Source: Tannerella sp.
Lineage (GTDB): Bacteria > Bacteroidota > Bacteroidia > Bacteroidales > Tannerellaceae
NCBI GenBank assembly: GCA_031277235.1
Contig: JAITMT010000272.1
Location: 1-31,004 of the forward strand
Direction: 5' to 3'
Length of the DNA: 31,004 nt
Shown here: positions 15,172 through 22,952 of the stretch, one piece after another
Layout: every line of letters starts with the position of its first letter
Numbering within the stretch: the first letter of the stretch is position 1
The notes under the pieces: model-generated
Database searches by the model: none
What the model saw: only the letters and a program-made list of their open reading frames with translations
What the model was told of the DNA's origin: nothing
Program-made: the position numbers and the translations under genes

Positions 15172-17820
15172 TTATTCTAACCGTATCCTTTCCGAAGTCC
15201 AACTGTCAATCACAATTTCGATTTGCCCGGATGGCAGCGATGAGGCAAATTCCAAACTGATTTCCTGTTTATCGCCGGGCGTCAGGGTGATGTAGTTTTC
15301 CGAATAATGCACGGGAAGAATGCGTTTGCCCGTGTTTTTGTCGAACACCTTGATGCGGTTGAAAAACGAAATCCGGTCTTGCGTTTTCAGTGTGACGACG
15401 CCTTTATAAACGCCATCTTGCTTTTGAAGCGAGAGATTCGTTTCCGGTTTGCAGGCGGGCAGCTGCGTCAGCGTCGTGTAATCTTTTTCGCGCGTGGTGA
15501 GCCAATAAATGTGTCGCGACACTTCCCTGCCTTCTTCCTCCAACGACAGGCGCAGGAAATAAACGCCTTCCACCTTTTCGGGAACCGGTATGTCGAACAG
15601 GCGCAAAACGCTGTTCGGGGCAATATCGGTAGAAGCCTCTTTTTCCCACAGTTTTTCCCCTTCCCGGCTGTATATCCGGGCATTAACGTTGAGTTTGTGA
15701 TTTTCCAAAGCCGTATTGACTAATTCAACTTGCTTATTTACAATGTTATACTGGGCATGGAGCGGTTCGCAGCCCTGCTTGATACCATATAAAGAGGCGT
15801 TTACGTCTAAGAACCAGTCGTACATCTGTCCGCGGAGCGCTGTCCAGGGATTCTGGGTTTTCCATATCAAAATGCCGGTGTACCATTCCCACAGGTGGGA
15901 AGCCCATCCTTCCATGAAAGAGCGGTATTGGTCGTAATTCACCACTTGAGCATATTTGCAGTAGGTTTCGATGTCCGTCACCTCACCGTAGCGTTCCAAC
16001 TGGTTGCCGTAGCCCAAGTCTTTGTGGTATTGCCAGGCAGCATTCCTTGTCCGTCCCGAACGCGGGAATTGCGACAGTTCTTCCGCCGTCATGATTTCGC
16101 GCATGCTTTCCACTTCCGGAGAGCCGACGGAACCGGCTTCGGGATTGAAAGGCGTCGAGCGGAAAGTGAAAAACCATTCCGGCTCCTGAATGCCGTAGGG
16201 ACCGTCGCCAACGCCTCCGATGGTGTTGCGCGTGAAAAGCGTGTCGGTGGAATAGGAAACGAAAAGCCGTTCCGGGTCGAGGCGGGGAAAGACTTCAGTG
16301 TGCAACTTTTCGTCAATGTCCTTGGCAAGCGGCCATTCGTTGCCGCCGCACCAGAAGCAGAGGCTCGGATGATTCCGTATCATTTTCACCTGATCTTCCA
16401 CCGAAGCGAGGAAAAGTTCGTGATTGTCGGGATATTCCCACCGCCGCTCGCGCGAATCCGCCTTGGTCTGATCGTTCCATGCCCCGTTGCAATCGCCGCT
16501 GCCCCAAAGATCCTGAAAAACCAGTATGCCGTATTCATCGCAGGCGTCGTAAAATTCGGGACGTTCCAGCAGAGCGCCTCCCCAAACGCGTATCATGCGC
16601 ATGTCCATTTCGGCATGAAAGCGCACTTCGGCACGGTAGCGTTCGGGAGAGAGGCGAAGCAACCAATCGGAAGCAATATAATTACCGCCCGTAATGTAAA
16701 TCGGCTGACCGTTGACAAAGAATTTTCGTCCGCCGGTGTCCGGGCTTTTCAGGCTTGTTATTTCGCGGATGCCGTATCGAAATTCCTGACTGTCGCTCAC
16801 GGAACCGTTTATCTCGAAATAGATCTTCATTTCGTGCAAAGCCTGTTCTCCGATGCCGTTAGGCCACCACAAACGCGGATTTTTGAGTGTAATTTCCTTG
16901 AAAGACGCTGTACGCAATTCTTTCGGTGCAAGGGTCAGCGGCAGAATCAAACGATTTCCGGCGGTTTCGCATACCAAATTTCCCTTTTGCGTTTCGGATG
17001 AAGTATTTTCCACTTCTACTGTCGTCCACAGAAAAGCATCTTTCTGGTTTCCACTGGGTTGACGGACGCCCGGAACTTTGGTCACGACATAAGGGTTCCT
17101 TACCTTGACGGCTCCGGTTACGGTGATTGACACTTCGTCCCAGATGCCGGTATTGCGGTCGCGCACGGGCTGAATCCAATCCCATCCGGGCGTGAACTGC
17201 ATGGTAACGTTTTTGGCAATTCGTCCGTCTCCTCCCTGTCCGCCGTTGGGATTACCGGGAGGATCGGGCGGAAAGACGATGACAGCAAGCAAGTTAGCGG
17301 TATTTTCCCTGATGTAGGGCGTAATGTCAAAACTTTGGCGCAGGAACATGCCTTCGTGGGTGGATGGATTGATGCGTTTGCCGTTCAGAAAAATATCGGC
17401 TTTGTAGTTGATTCCCCGAAAGTTAAGCCAGACCTGTCGCCCTTCAGGAACAGTCTCGATTTGGAAAGGACGCACGAACCAAAACGTGTAAAAACCGTTG
17501 CCTGCCTCGTAAATATCGGGTATCAGGTTGTTGTTCATGCTGAATTCGGGAGCGGGGAACATGCGGTTGTCCAGTATCGTGGCGAGTACGGTTCCCGGCA
17601 CCCGCGCTTTCATCCATCCTTCGGAATGAAAAGGCGAGTTACTCAGTTGATTTCCATCTAATCTAACTTCGTTGGCACGGCGGGCATACCAACCCGTATT
17701 TAGCAAGGTTTGCTCTCCGACAGCCGGAATTTGCAGGGTTTCATCCGTTTGCGAAGCAGCCGTCCAATTGCTTCCGAATCCGATAACTCCCAATAAGAGA
17801 ATGAAAAAATTGCGTTTCAT
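15172..17820 (-). CDS. GH2 family beta-mannosidase / endo-beta-mannosidase-like enzyme, secreted
   Basis: This 882-residue secreted glycoside hydrolase family 2 enzyme has signal peptide MKRNFFILLLGVIGFGSNWTA. It shows the GH2 jelly-roll sugar-binding domain (WMKARVPGTVLATIL, then GFYTFWFVRPF and YKADIFLNGKRI), an Ig-like domain, and a TIM barrel with WGGALLERPEFYDACDEYGI and the acid/base glutamate Glu495 in FWCGGNEWPL. The downstream block EGWASHLWEWYTGILIWKTQ, with NPWTALRGQMYDWFLD, resembles mannosylglycoprotein endo-beta-mannosidase and exo-beta-glucosaminidase (CsxA-like) members more than beta-galactosidases. Exact specificity is uncertain. The ATG at 17820 is chosen; the frame runs on to a TTG at 17829. 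It converges on the GH78 gene and is divergent from the lipoprotein gene at 18100. Together with GH78 and FucI it suggests glycan foraging. Confidence 0.88.
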   Translation of the reverse strand: MKRNFFILLLGVIGFGSNWTAASQTDETLQIPAVGEQTLLNTGWYARRANEVRLDGNQLSNSPFHSEGWMKARVPGTVLATILDNRMFPAPEFSMNNNLIPDIYEAGNGFYTFWFVRPFQIETVPEGRQVWLNFRGINYKADIFLNGKRINPSTHEGMFLRQSFDITPYIRENTANLLAVIVFPPDPPGNPNGGQGGDGRIAKNVTMQFTPGWDWIQPVRDRNTGIWDEVSITVTGAVKVRNPYVVTKVPGVRQPSGNQKDAFLWTTVEVENTSSETQKGNLVCETAGNRLILPLTLAPKELRTASFKEITLKNPRLWWPNGIGEQALHEMKIYFEINGSVSDSQEFRYGIREITSLKSPDTGGRKFFVNGQPIYITGGNYIASDWLLRLSPERYRAEVRFHAEMDMRMIRVWGGALLERPEFYDACDEYGILVFQDLWGSGDCNGAWNDQTKADSRERRWEYPDNHELFLASVEDQVKMIRNHPSLCFWCGGNEWPLAKDIDEKLHTEVFPRLDPERLFVSYSTDTLFTRNTIGGVGDGPYGIQEPEWFFTFRSTPFNPEAGSVGSPEVESMREIMTAEELSQFPRSGRTRNAAWQYHKDLGYGNQLERYGEVTDIETYCKYAQVVNYDQYRSFMEGWASHLWEWYTGILIWKTQNPWTALRGQMYDWFLDVNASLYGIKQGCEPLHAQYNIVNKQVELVNTALENHKLNVNARIYSREGEKLWEKEASTDIAPNSVLRLFDIPVPEKVEGVYFLRLSLEEEGREVSRHIYWLTTREKDYTTLTQLPACKPETNLSLQKQDGVYKGVVTLKTQDRISFFNRIKVFDKNTGKRILPVHYSENYITLTPGDKQEISLEFASSLPSGQIEIVIDSWTSERIRLE

Positions 17821-17867
17821 AGACTTCAAGGTATTATTAATGATACTTTTTTATATAAAAACCGTTG

Positions 17868-17875
17868 CAAATTTA
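17868..17875 (-). promoter_or_regulatory. Putative -7 element for the GH2 gene
   Basis: Minus-strand TAAATTTG matches TAnnTTTG exactly, about 48 bases before the GH2 ATG. A good -33 TTTG at the usual spacing is not obvious, so this is a partial promoter call. Confidence 0.35.
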
Positions 17876-18017
17876 GGCATTATTTTTCGTAAACCGACTG
17901 TTTTCTGAAAAAATTGTTTTATCGCAAAGAAACGAAAGACAGTATTCCTGTTGTTTTGTAAAAACCGGGACAAAAATTATTTCACAAAATTTTCAAATGA
18001 TTTTATGTGTAAAATTC

Positions 18018-18047
18018 TTTGCATATCCAAGATTATGGATAACTTTG
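18018..18047 (+). promoter_or_regulatory. Consensus promoter of the retropepsin-PDZ lipoprotein gene
   Basis: TTTG at 18018-18021, an 18-base spacer, and TAACTTTG at 18040-18047 together form an exact TTTG / TAnnTTTG Bacteroidota promoter. It lies about 52 bases before the ATG at 18100. It is the best promoter match in the window. Confidence 0.65.
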
Positions 18048-18099
18048 TGTGCTTATTTATCATAAAAAGATACAAAAGAAATAAAACGACAAAAATGCA

Positions 18100-19329
18100 A
18101 TGAATAAAAAAATCTTTTACATTATCATAACGATAACAATATTGGGTTGTTCGGGAGGTTCAAAATCAAACGTTTCCCTCCAAACCGAAACGGCAGATAC
18201 GGCAGCAATTCCAAAAGATGCTATCCCTATTGTTTATCATGACCATATTTATTTTCCAAGTCAAGTTGATTCCATCTCCGGAAATTTTCTTTTCGATACC
18301 GGAGCCGACGGATTATATTTGGATAGTACCTTTTATGCAACCAATCGTTTCCGTAAATTCAAATTTGCAAATGGAACGTTACCAGGAGCGGGTGCGGGTA
18401 AACCGCAAAAGGTGTTGATAATCAAGGATACAGTCAGTTTTACAATTCAAAATTACGATAACAACCTTTCATTTATTCCTGTTTTTTTACTAAAACCTAT
18501 TTTAGGTGATTTTGCAGACGGCATAATCGGACGGGAACCTTTTTTGGATAAAATCATGGAAATCAACTATTTTCATGAATATATAAGATTGCACAATGAC
18601 GTCAGCGCTATAGATACATCGGGTTATGAGAGAATAAGTATGAAAAAAGAACGTAACCGCTTGTTTGTACCGGCTACAATTCACATCAATGAAACGGTTT
18701 CTATTCAGGAATATTTATTGCTGGATTTAGGTTCGGGGGGAAGCATAGATATAACAAGCCCGACAGCCGATAAATACAAATTACCGGAAGAAATTACCGG
18801 CAAAATTTCATATTTTACTAAATACGGAGGAATTAGCGGACAGTCTTCTTCGTATTATTTCAGAGCAAATTCCATAGAAATTGGAAAGTATAGGTTAGAT
18901 AACGTTACAATGCGATATACCGAAGATAAAAGCGGAGCGCTGTCGAGTGATAAACATGCAGGACTGTTGGGAAATGAAGTGCTTGAACGCTTTGATATTA
19001 TTATTGATTTTAAGAAAAATGACCTCTATTTCAAGCCCAATTCAAATTACGGCAAACCGTTTGATTTTTCCAAACTTGGCTTTGGATATGTGGACAGGAA
19101 TGTTACAATGGATGCCTGGATTGTAACGGGGCTATTCAAAGGCAGCAATGCCGAAATCGCAGGATTGGAAATTGATGATAAAATCATATCAATCAATGGA
19201 ATAGACATACATGACATATCTTTGAAAAAACAATCTGATTTTTGGAAAAAAACAGATAAAGCCTCTCTGCTTATAATGAGGAATGGGGAAGAAAAAAGAA
19301 TAGAATTTGATTTAAAATATGTGCTGTAA
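18100..19329 (+). CDS. Lipoprotein with retropepsin-like aspartic protease domain and C-terminal PDZ
   Basis: The 409-residue protein begins MNKKIFYIIITITILGCSGG, a lipoprotein signal with lipobox ILGC (lipidated Cys17), so it should be membrane anchored in the envelope. The body resembles retropepsin/pepsin-like aspartic proteases: NFLFDTGADG has Asp66 in a D-T-G motif, and a second half has LLLDLGSGGSIDI, where the second motif reads D-L-G-S rather than D-T/S-G. A PDZ domain (about residues 325-400) follows, with GLEIDDKIISINGIDIHDIS. This order is common among Bacteroidota aspartyl-protease-family proteins. Activity is not certain because the second catalytic motif is non-canonical. It stands alone between divergent and convergent neighbours, with a consensus promoter upstream. 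Its base composition is more AT-rich than that of the flanking glycosidase genes. Confidence 0.85.
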   Translation: MNKKIFYIIITITILGCSGGSKSNVSLQTETADTAAIPKDAIPIVYHDHIYFPSQVDSISGNFLFDTGADGLYLDSTFYATNRFRKFKFANGTLPGAGAGKPQKVLIIKDTVSFTIQNYDNNLSFIPVFLLKPILGDFADGIIGREPFLDKIMEINYFHEYIRLHNDVSAIDTSGYERISMKKERNRLFVPATIHINETVSIQEYLLLDLGSGGSIDITSPTADKYKLPEEITGKISYFTKYGGISGQSSSYYFRANSIEIGKYRLDNVTMRYTEDKSGALSSDKHAGLLGNEVLERFDIIIDFKKNDLYFKPNSNYGKPFDFSKLGFGYVDRNVTMDAWIVTGLFKGSNAEIAGLEIDDKIISINGIDIHDISLKKQSDFWKKTDKASLLIMRNGEEKRIEFDLKYVL

Positions 19330-19432
19330 TATCCCGTAACAATGAATAAATATTATAGCGGTATATTTTTACATCACCTCAAAAATCAGAAAACACATAA
19401 AGAATCGGACACTTCAATAATCTGGTTTTCAA

Positions 19433-21211
19433 TCAAATAACCTTCAATTTCCTCAACAGCAAATAAGCGTTATGCGTGCGGGTAACGCCCTCCCGCAGCA
19501 TATAATCGAAATGGATGACATCGTCCGCATTGGTGCATTCGAAACAGTAATTGTGAATTTTCGCGGGAAATTCCTGTTCGAGTTCGGTGATTTTTAAATC
19601 GTGCGAAGCAATTAAACCCGCTGTGTTACTGTATGTTGTCAGATTCCGGATAAAGGCTTCGGAAGATTTCAGGCGGTCGTCCGAATTGGTGCCCCTGAAC
19701 AGTTCGTCAATCAGAAACAGAACATTTTCGCCTGACGTTATCAGGGAAAGCAATTGTTTGAATCTCAACGCTTCCGCATAAAAATAAGAGATACCGTTTT
19801 CCAAATTGTCCAGCATTCGCATACTCGTAAACAGTTGCATTTTAGAACATTGAAAACGGGTAGCGCAGACAGGAGCGCCGACGTAAGCCAGCAACAGATT
19901 GATTCCCAGCGTTCTGAGAAAAGTGCTTTTGCCCGCCATATTGGCGCCCGTAATGATTTTAATTTCGCCCGACTGCAAGCGGAAATCATTCTTAATATTC
20001 TTGTTTTCAGAGATTAACGGGTGTCCAAGACTTTTTGCCTCCATCCAACACGCATCGCCGTTTTCAAACTGCGGATACACGAACGCGGGATGTTCAAAAG
20101 CAAAAACGGAAATGCTCAGCAGAGACTCCAGTTCGGCGATGTTGCGGATTGCTTCGGGCAAGTCATTTTGGTATTTCTGTTTCCAGCGTTCCAGGTTGAC
20201 AGCCCTCTTTATATGATTGAGCAACAGGATATTAAAGAGAATCCCTATCATGCTGTCGCCCATGTCGAAAAAGGACAGGATAACGGACAGTTGTTTCAGT
20301 AATTTGCTGTATTTCAGGATATTATTTTTGATTGAAACCATTTTCCCGGAAGTGAAATTTTCCGGTTTCAAAGTCTCCGCATAACCGTTGAAAACCTCAA
20401 TTTCCTTGAAAATACCGTTCAGTTCATTTTTGATTTGCGAAACGGGTTTCCCGTATTTCAAGTGCAGAAGCAGCCATTGGGCAAAAATAAATAAAAGCAA
20501 AACCGGAAACAGCAGGGGAAAAATGATGGTTGCCAGTAACAGGCAAATATTCGCCCACGGAATGACTTTCAGCGTCCACCAAGCCGGTTTTGAGATGGAC
20601 AGCCGAGCCGGTTTTTGCAGCCATTCGTCAATGTTCGCGGCGGCGTTGTTATCCGAAATTTTCCGCAACGAAATTTGGGCAAGCGCTCCGAATACAAAAT
20701 CATTTTTCTCCATACTCAACTCTTTTACAGCCGTTTGCCGTTCATAAATTTCCCCAAAATCCATCTTTGGCGAAATCAGTTCCTGCGCCAGCCGCTTTTT
20801 TCCTGCCGTCGAACTGCAACGGTTCAACAGATGAAAAAGCGACTGTTCGCCGAAAATATCCAGATCATACGAATAATTGTGCTGATAATCTGTAAATTCG
20901 CTACCGTTTGATTTCGGATATTTCCTTTTTTCCAGACAGTCTAATTCGCTCTGAAACACGTCCATTTGAGCACGGATAGCGCTGATTTTCAACTTGTTTT
21001 GATGGGAATAATACACTGCGTAAGAAAACAGAAATCCCGTGACAAGTGCAAAAATAACCGTAAGCGCTGAAAAATAATAGATTACAAAATATATTCCCGC
21101 CAGCAGCAGGAGAAACGAAATTCCCCGCCACACCTCGTAAAGTTTTTTGCTACGGAGTTTGTCCGCCAGTTCTCTTTGAAGAAAAGAAATTTTATCCTTG
21201 AAATACAACAT
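19433..21211 (-). CDS. Membrane-anchored MutS-like ATPase
   Basis: A 592-residue protein carrying only the core/clamp and ATPase parts of MutS. The Walker A motif is GANMAGKST (422-430), followed by FLRTLGINLLLAYVGAPVCA. The Walker B is VLFLIDELFRGTNSDDR, with a later IASHDL. The mismatch-recognition domain I with its Phe-X-Glu motif is absent. Two hydrophobic helix pairs (about residues 29-63 and 218-249) predict membrane anchoring, unlike canonical MutS. Such MutS-related membrane proteins are common in Bacteroidota and have no established function; classical mismatch repair is unlikely. I use ATG 21211 (MLYFKDKISFL). The frame stays open to 21298 but would overlap the MFS gene, whose stop is 8 bases before this start. 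The pair is probably co-transcribed. Confidence 0.88.
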   Translation of the reverse strand: MLYFKDKISFLQRELADKLRSKKLYEVWRGISFLLLLAGIYFVIYYFSALTVIFALVTGFLFSYAVYYSHQNKLKISAIRAQMDVFQSELDCLEKRKYPKSNGSEFTDYQHNYSYDLDIFGEQSLFHLLNRCSSTAGKKRLAQELISPKMDFGEIYERQTAVKELSMEKNDFVFGALAQISLRKISDNNAAANIDEWLQKPARLSISKPAWWTLKVIPWANICLLLATIIFPLLFPVLLLFIFAQWLLLHLKYGKPVSQIKNELNGIFKEIEVFNGYAETLKPENFTSGKMVSIKNNILKYSKLLKQLSVILSFFDMGDSMIGILFNILLLNHIKRAVNLERWKQKYQNDLPEAIRNIAELESLLSISVFAFEHPAFVYPQFENGDACWMEAKSLGHPLISENKNIKNDFRLQSGEIKIITGANMAGKSTFLRTLGINLLLAYVGAPVCATRFQCSKMQLFTSMRMLDNLENGISYFYAEALRFKQLLSLITSGENVLFLIDELFRGTNSDDRLKSSEAFIRNLTTYSNTAGLIASHDLKITELEQEFPAKIHNYCFECTNADDVIHFDYMLREGVTRTHNAYLLLRKLKVI

Positions 21212-21219
21212 ATTATGAA

Positions 21220-22575
21220 TTATTTTTTTCGTGCCATCGAAAAATAAACGCCGAAGCAGCAGAGCGCTATAAATATGATGAACGTATAGCGTAAACATTT
21301 CATTAACAGCGGATAAACTTCGATGGAAATTTGCGTTTTACCGATAAATACGGAAATCATCATCATCGTAATGCCCATACTGATTGCCTGCCCTACGAGG
21401 CGCATCGTACCCGCTGTGGCTGAGGCAGTTCCGATAAACCGTTTTTCTACCGAACTCATTATCACGTTCATATTCGGAGACGAAAACAGTGCAAAACCGG
21501 CGCCCAATATCAACAATACGATAATCAGCAGATAGACAGGCGTTTCAGGTGTAACTAAAAGCAACACCACCAGACAAACCGCGATAATCGCCATGCCGAG
21601 CGTCGCGATTTTACCGGCGTCGGTCTTGTCCGACCAGCGACCCGCCACGGGCGACAGCAGCATCATGGCAATCGGTTGCGCAAGCAGTATCCAGCCTGCC
21701 TTTTGCGGGTCAAAACCTTTCACATATTGCAGGTAAAGGCTTAATAGAAAGGTTACTGCAAAAGTGGCGGCATAGTTAATCAAGGCGGCAAACAGCGACA
21801 TGCGGAACACCCTGTTGGACAGAAACATGTTCATGTCAAACATCGGAAGCGACTCTTTTTTCTCGTAATACACGAAAAGAAGCATCGCCAAAAGACCGAC
21901 AGCAGTAGCGATAAATCCCTTATAATCCGGTAATTGCGAAAATCCCCACAAAATTCCGACAATGGCGACCGTATAGATAACCATCCCCGTCCAGTCGAAT
22001 TTCGCCTCCTTCTCTTCTTTCCAGTCGCCCTTGATAAACAGGAGAATACCGACGGCGGACAGCGCTCCCATGCAGGCGGTTGCGATAAAAATACTTCGCC
22101 AGCCGAAATAATGGGTCAGCATACCGCCCAAAACAGGTCCCGCCGAAAGCGCCAGATAGACGGTAGCCGTCTGAATACCAATGGCTTTACCGCGTTCTTC
22201 GCGTGAAAATATGTTGGTGATAATCGCTACCGAAACGCCAGACAGCATCGCGCTGCCAATCCCCTGAATAAAACGCATAACAAGCAGTAAATCACCGTTT
22301 CTAACAAATATGCAACCCAATGAAGCCAGCGCAAAAAGGACGACGCCCGTCAGCAACAGTTTTTTCCTGCCGAAGCGGTCGCCCGACTTGCCGAAAGGGA
22401 TTTGCAGCACCGCCGAAGGTATCATCAAGATCGTTACGACCCAACTCAGCGATACGGCGTCCATGCGCAAATCGGTGGCAATGTCCTTCAGCGCCAGATT
22501 GATGGAATTGCTGGCAAAAGGTACCAAAGTTGCCGCCAAACAAATAACAGTCAATATCTTATATCTATCTTTCAT
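21220..22575 (-). CDS. MFS transporter, DHA2 (EmrB/QacA-like) drug-efflux type
   Basis: An inner-membrane proton-coupled exporter of 451 residues, almost entirely hydrophobic, with 12-14 membrane helices. The MFS motif A-like GKSGDRFGRKKLLLTGVV follows helix 2. The antiporter motif C region reads LALSAGPVLGGMLTHYFGWR, which is characteristic of drug:H+ antiporters of the DHA2 branch. The N-terminus MKDRYKILTVICLAATLVPF begins directly with helix 1. Substrate is unknown; multidrug efflux is the family norm, but a metabolite is possible. The gene precedes the MutS-like gene by 8 bases and is divergent from fucI. A TAACTTTG element lies 16 bases upstream of the ATG. Confidence 0.92.
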   Translation of the reverse strand: MKDRYKILTVICLAATLVPFASNSINLALKDIATDLRMDAVSLSWVVTILMIPSAVLQIPFGKSGDRFGRKKLLLTGVVLFALASLGCIFVRNGDLLLVMRFIQGIGSAMLSGVSVAIITNIFSREERGKAIGIQTATVYLALSAGPVLGGMLTHYFGWRSIFIATACMGALSAVGILLFIKGDWKEEKEAKFDWTGMVIYTVAIVGILWGFSQLPDYKGFIATAVGLLAMLLFVYYEKKESLPMFDMNMFLSNRVFRMSLFAALINYAATFAVTFLLSLYLQYVKGFDPQKAGWILLAQPIAMMLLSPVAGRWSDKTDAGKIATLGMAIIAVCLVVLLLVTPETPVYLLIIVLLILGAGFALFSSPNMNVIMSSVEKRFIGTASATAGTMRLVGQAISMGITMMMISVFIGKTQISIEVYPLLMKCLRYTFIIFIALCCFGVYFSMARKK

Positions 22576-22590
22576 TATCTATTTTTTTTA

Positions 22591-22598
22591 CAAAGTTA
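22591..22598 (-). promoter_or_regulatory. Putative -7 element for the MFS transporter gene
   Basis: Minus-strand TAACTTTG matches TAnnTTTG exactly, 15 bases before the ATG at 22575. No good -33 match is seen at the normal distance, and the leader would be very short, so this is tentative. Confidence 0.35.
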
Positions 22599-22898
22599 AA
22601 AACTTTTTTGAAAATTACGCATCGGGAGCTGTTATAAAATCCGTTTTTTTCCGTATATCGGCAATCTCACCCGGGAAAAAAGATTGTCTGAACCGGGATT
22701 TTTAGGATTATAATGATTTGCAGGATAAAACGTAGGGACAACTCTCGCTGTTGTTCTGAATGCTCGAAAGCATCTCCGCAAGGAGATGAACATGAATAAC
22801 CCCCAATGAAGCGAAGCGATTGGGGGTGAATTTCACATTCACGCAGTAAAAATTCAAGGCTTCAAGGCAGAAATATACGATTTCTCGAAATTTTTCCG
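22599..22898. other. Divergent spacer without a gene, containing stacked hairpins
   Basis: No credible gene lies between the MFS and fucI genes. The left half is AT-rich. The right half contains three hairpins in a row (22761-22827, listed separately) and, next to fucI, a promoter-like element. No riboswitch class was recognised. Confidence 0.5.
22761..22827. repeat. Three consecutive hairpins upstream of fucI
   Basis: In order: TGCT-CGAA-AGCA (22761-22772); CATCTCC-GCAA-GGAGATG (22771-22788), which overlaps the first by two bases; and ACCCCCAAT with ATTGGGGGT (22799-22807 and 22819-22827), a 9-bp stem with an 11-base loop. All stems are perfect. No T-run follows on either strand, so they look more like a repeat element or a structured spacer than a terminator. 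They lie upstream of the predicted fucI start of transcription, so they are probably not in the fucI leader. Confidence 0.6.
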
Positions 22899-22906
22899 TA
22901 CTTTTG
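22899..22906 (+). promoter_or_regulatory. Putative -7 element for fucI
   Basis: TACTTTTG matches TAnnTTTG and sits 46 bases before the fucI ATG. The base run 19 nt upstream is only a weak -33 match. Confidence 0.4.
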
Positions 22907-22952
22907 CAATCGGAAAAATTATGGAATTATTTATTTAAACTATTAAATACCA

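Noticed and set aside
15895..17001. Long plus-strand open frame (368 codons) inside the GH2 gene
   Set aside because: It lies fully antisense to a clearly homologous GH2 enzyme, and its product has no recognisable domain or natural start context. It is a codon-bias shadow.
21211..21298. N-terminal extension of the MutS-like protein to 21298
   Set aside because: It would overlap the MFS coding sequence by about 80 bases and adds a non-conserved stretch; the ATG at 21211 fits the 8-base gap.
22599..22898. Riboswitch upstream of fucI
   Set aside because: The hairpins do not match a riboswitch class I know, and they lie upstream of the predicted transcription start.
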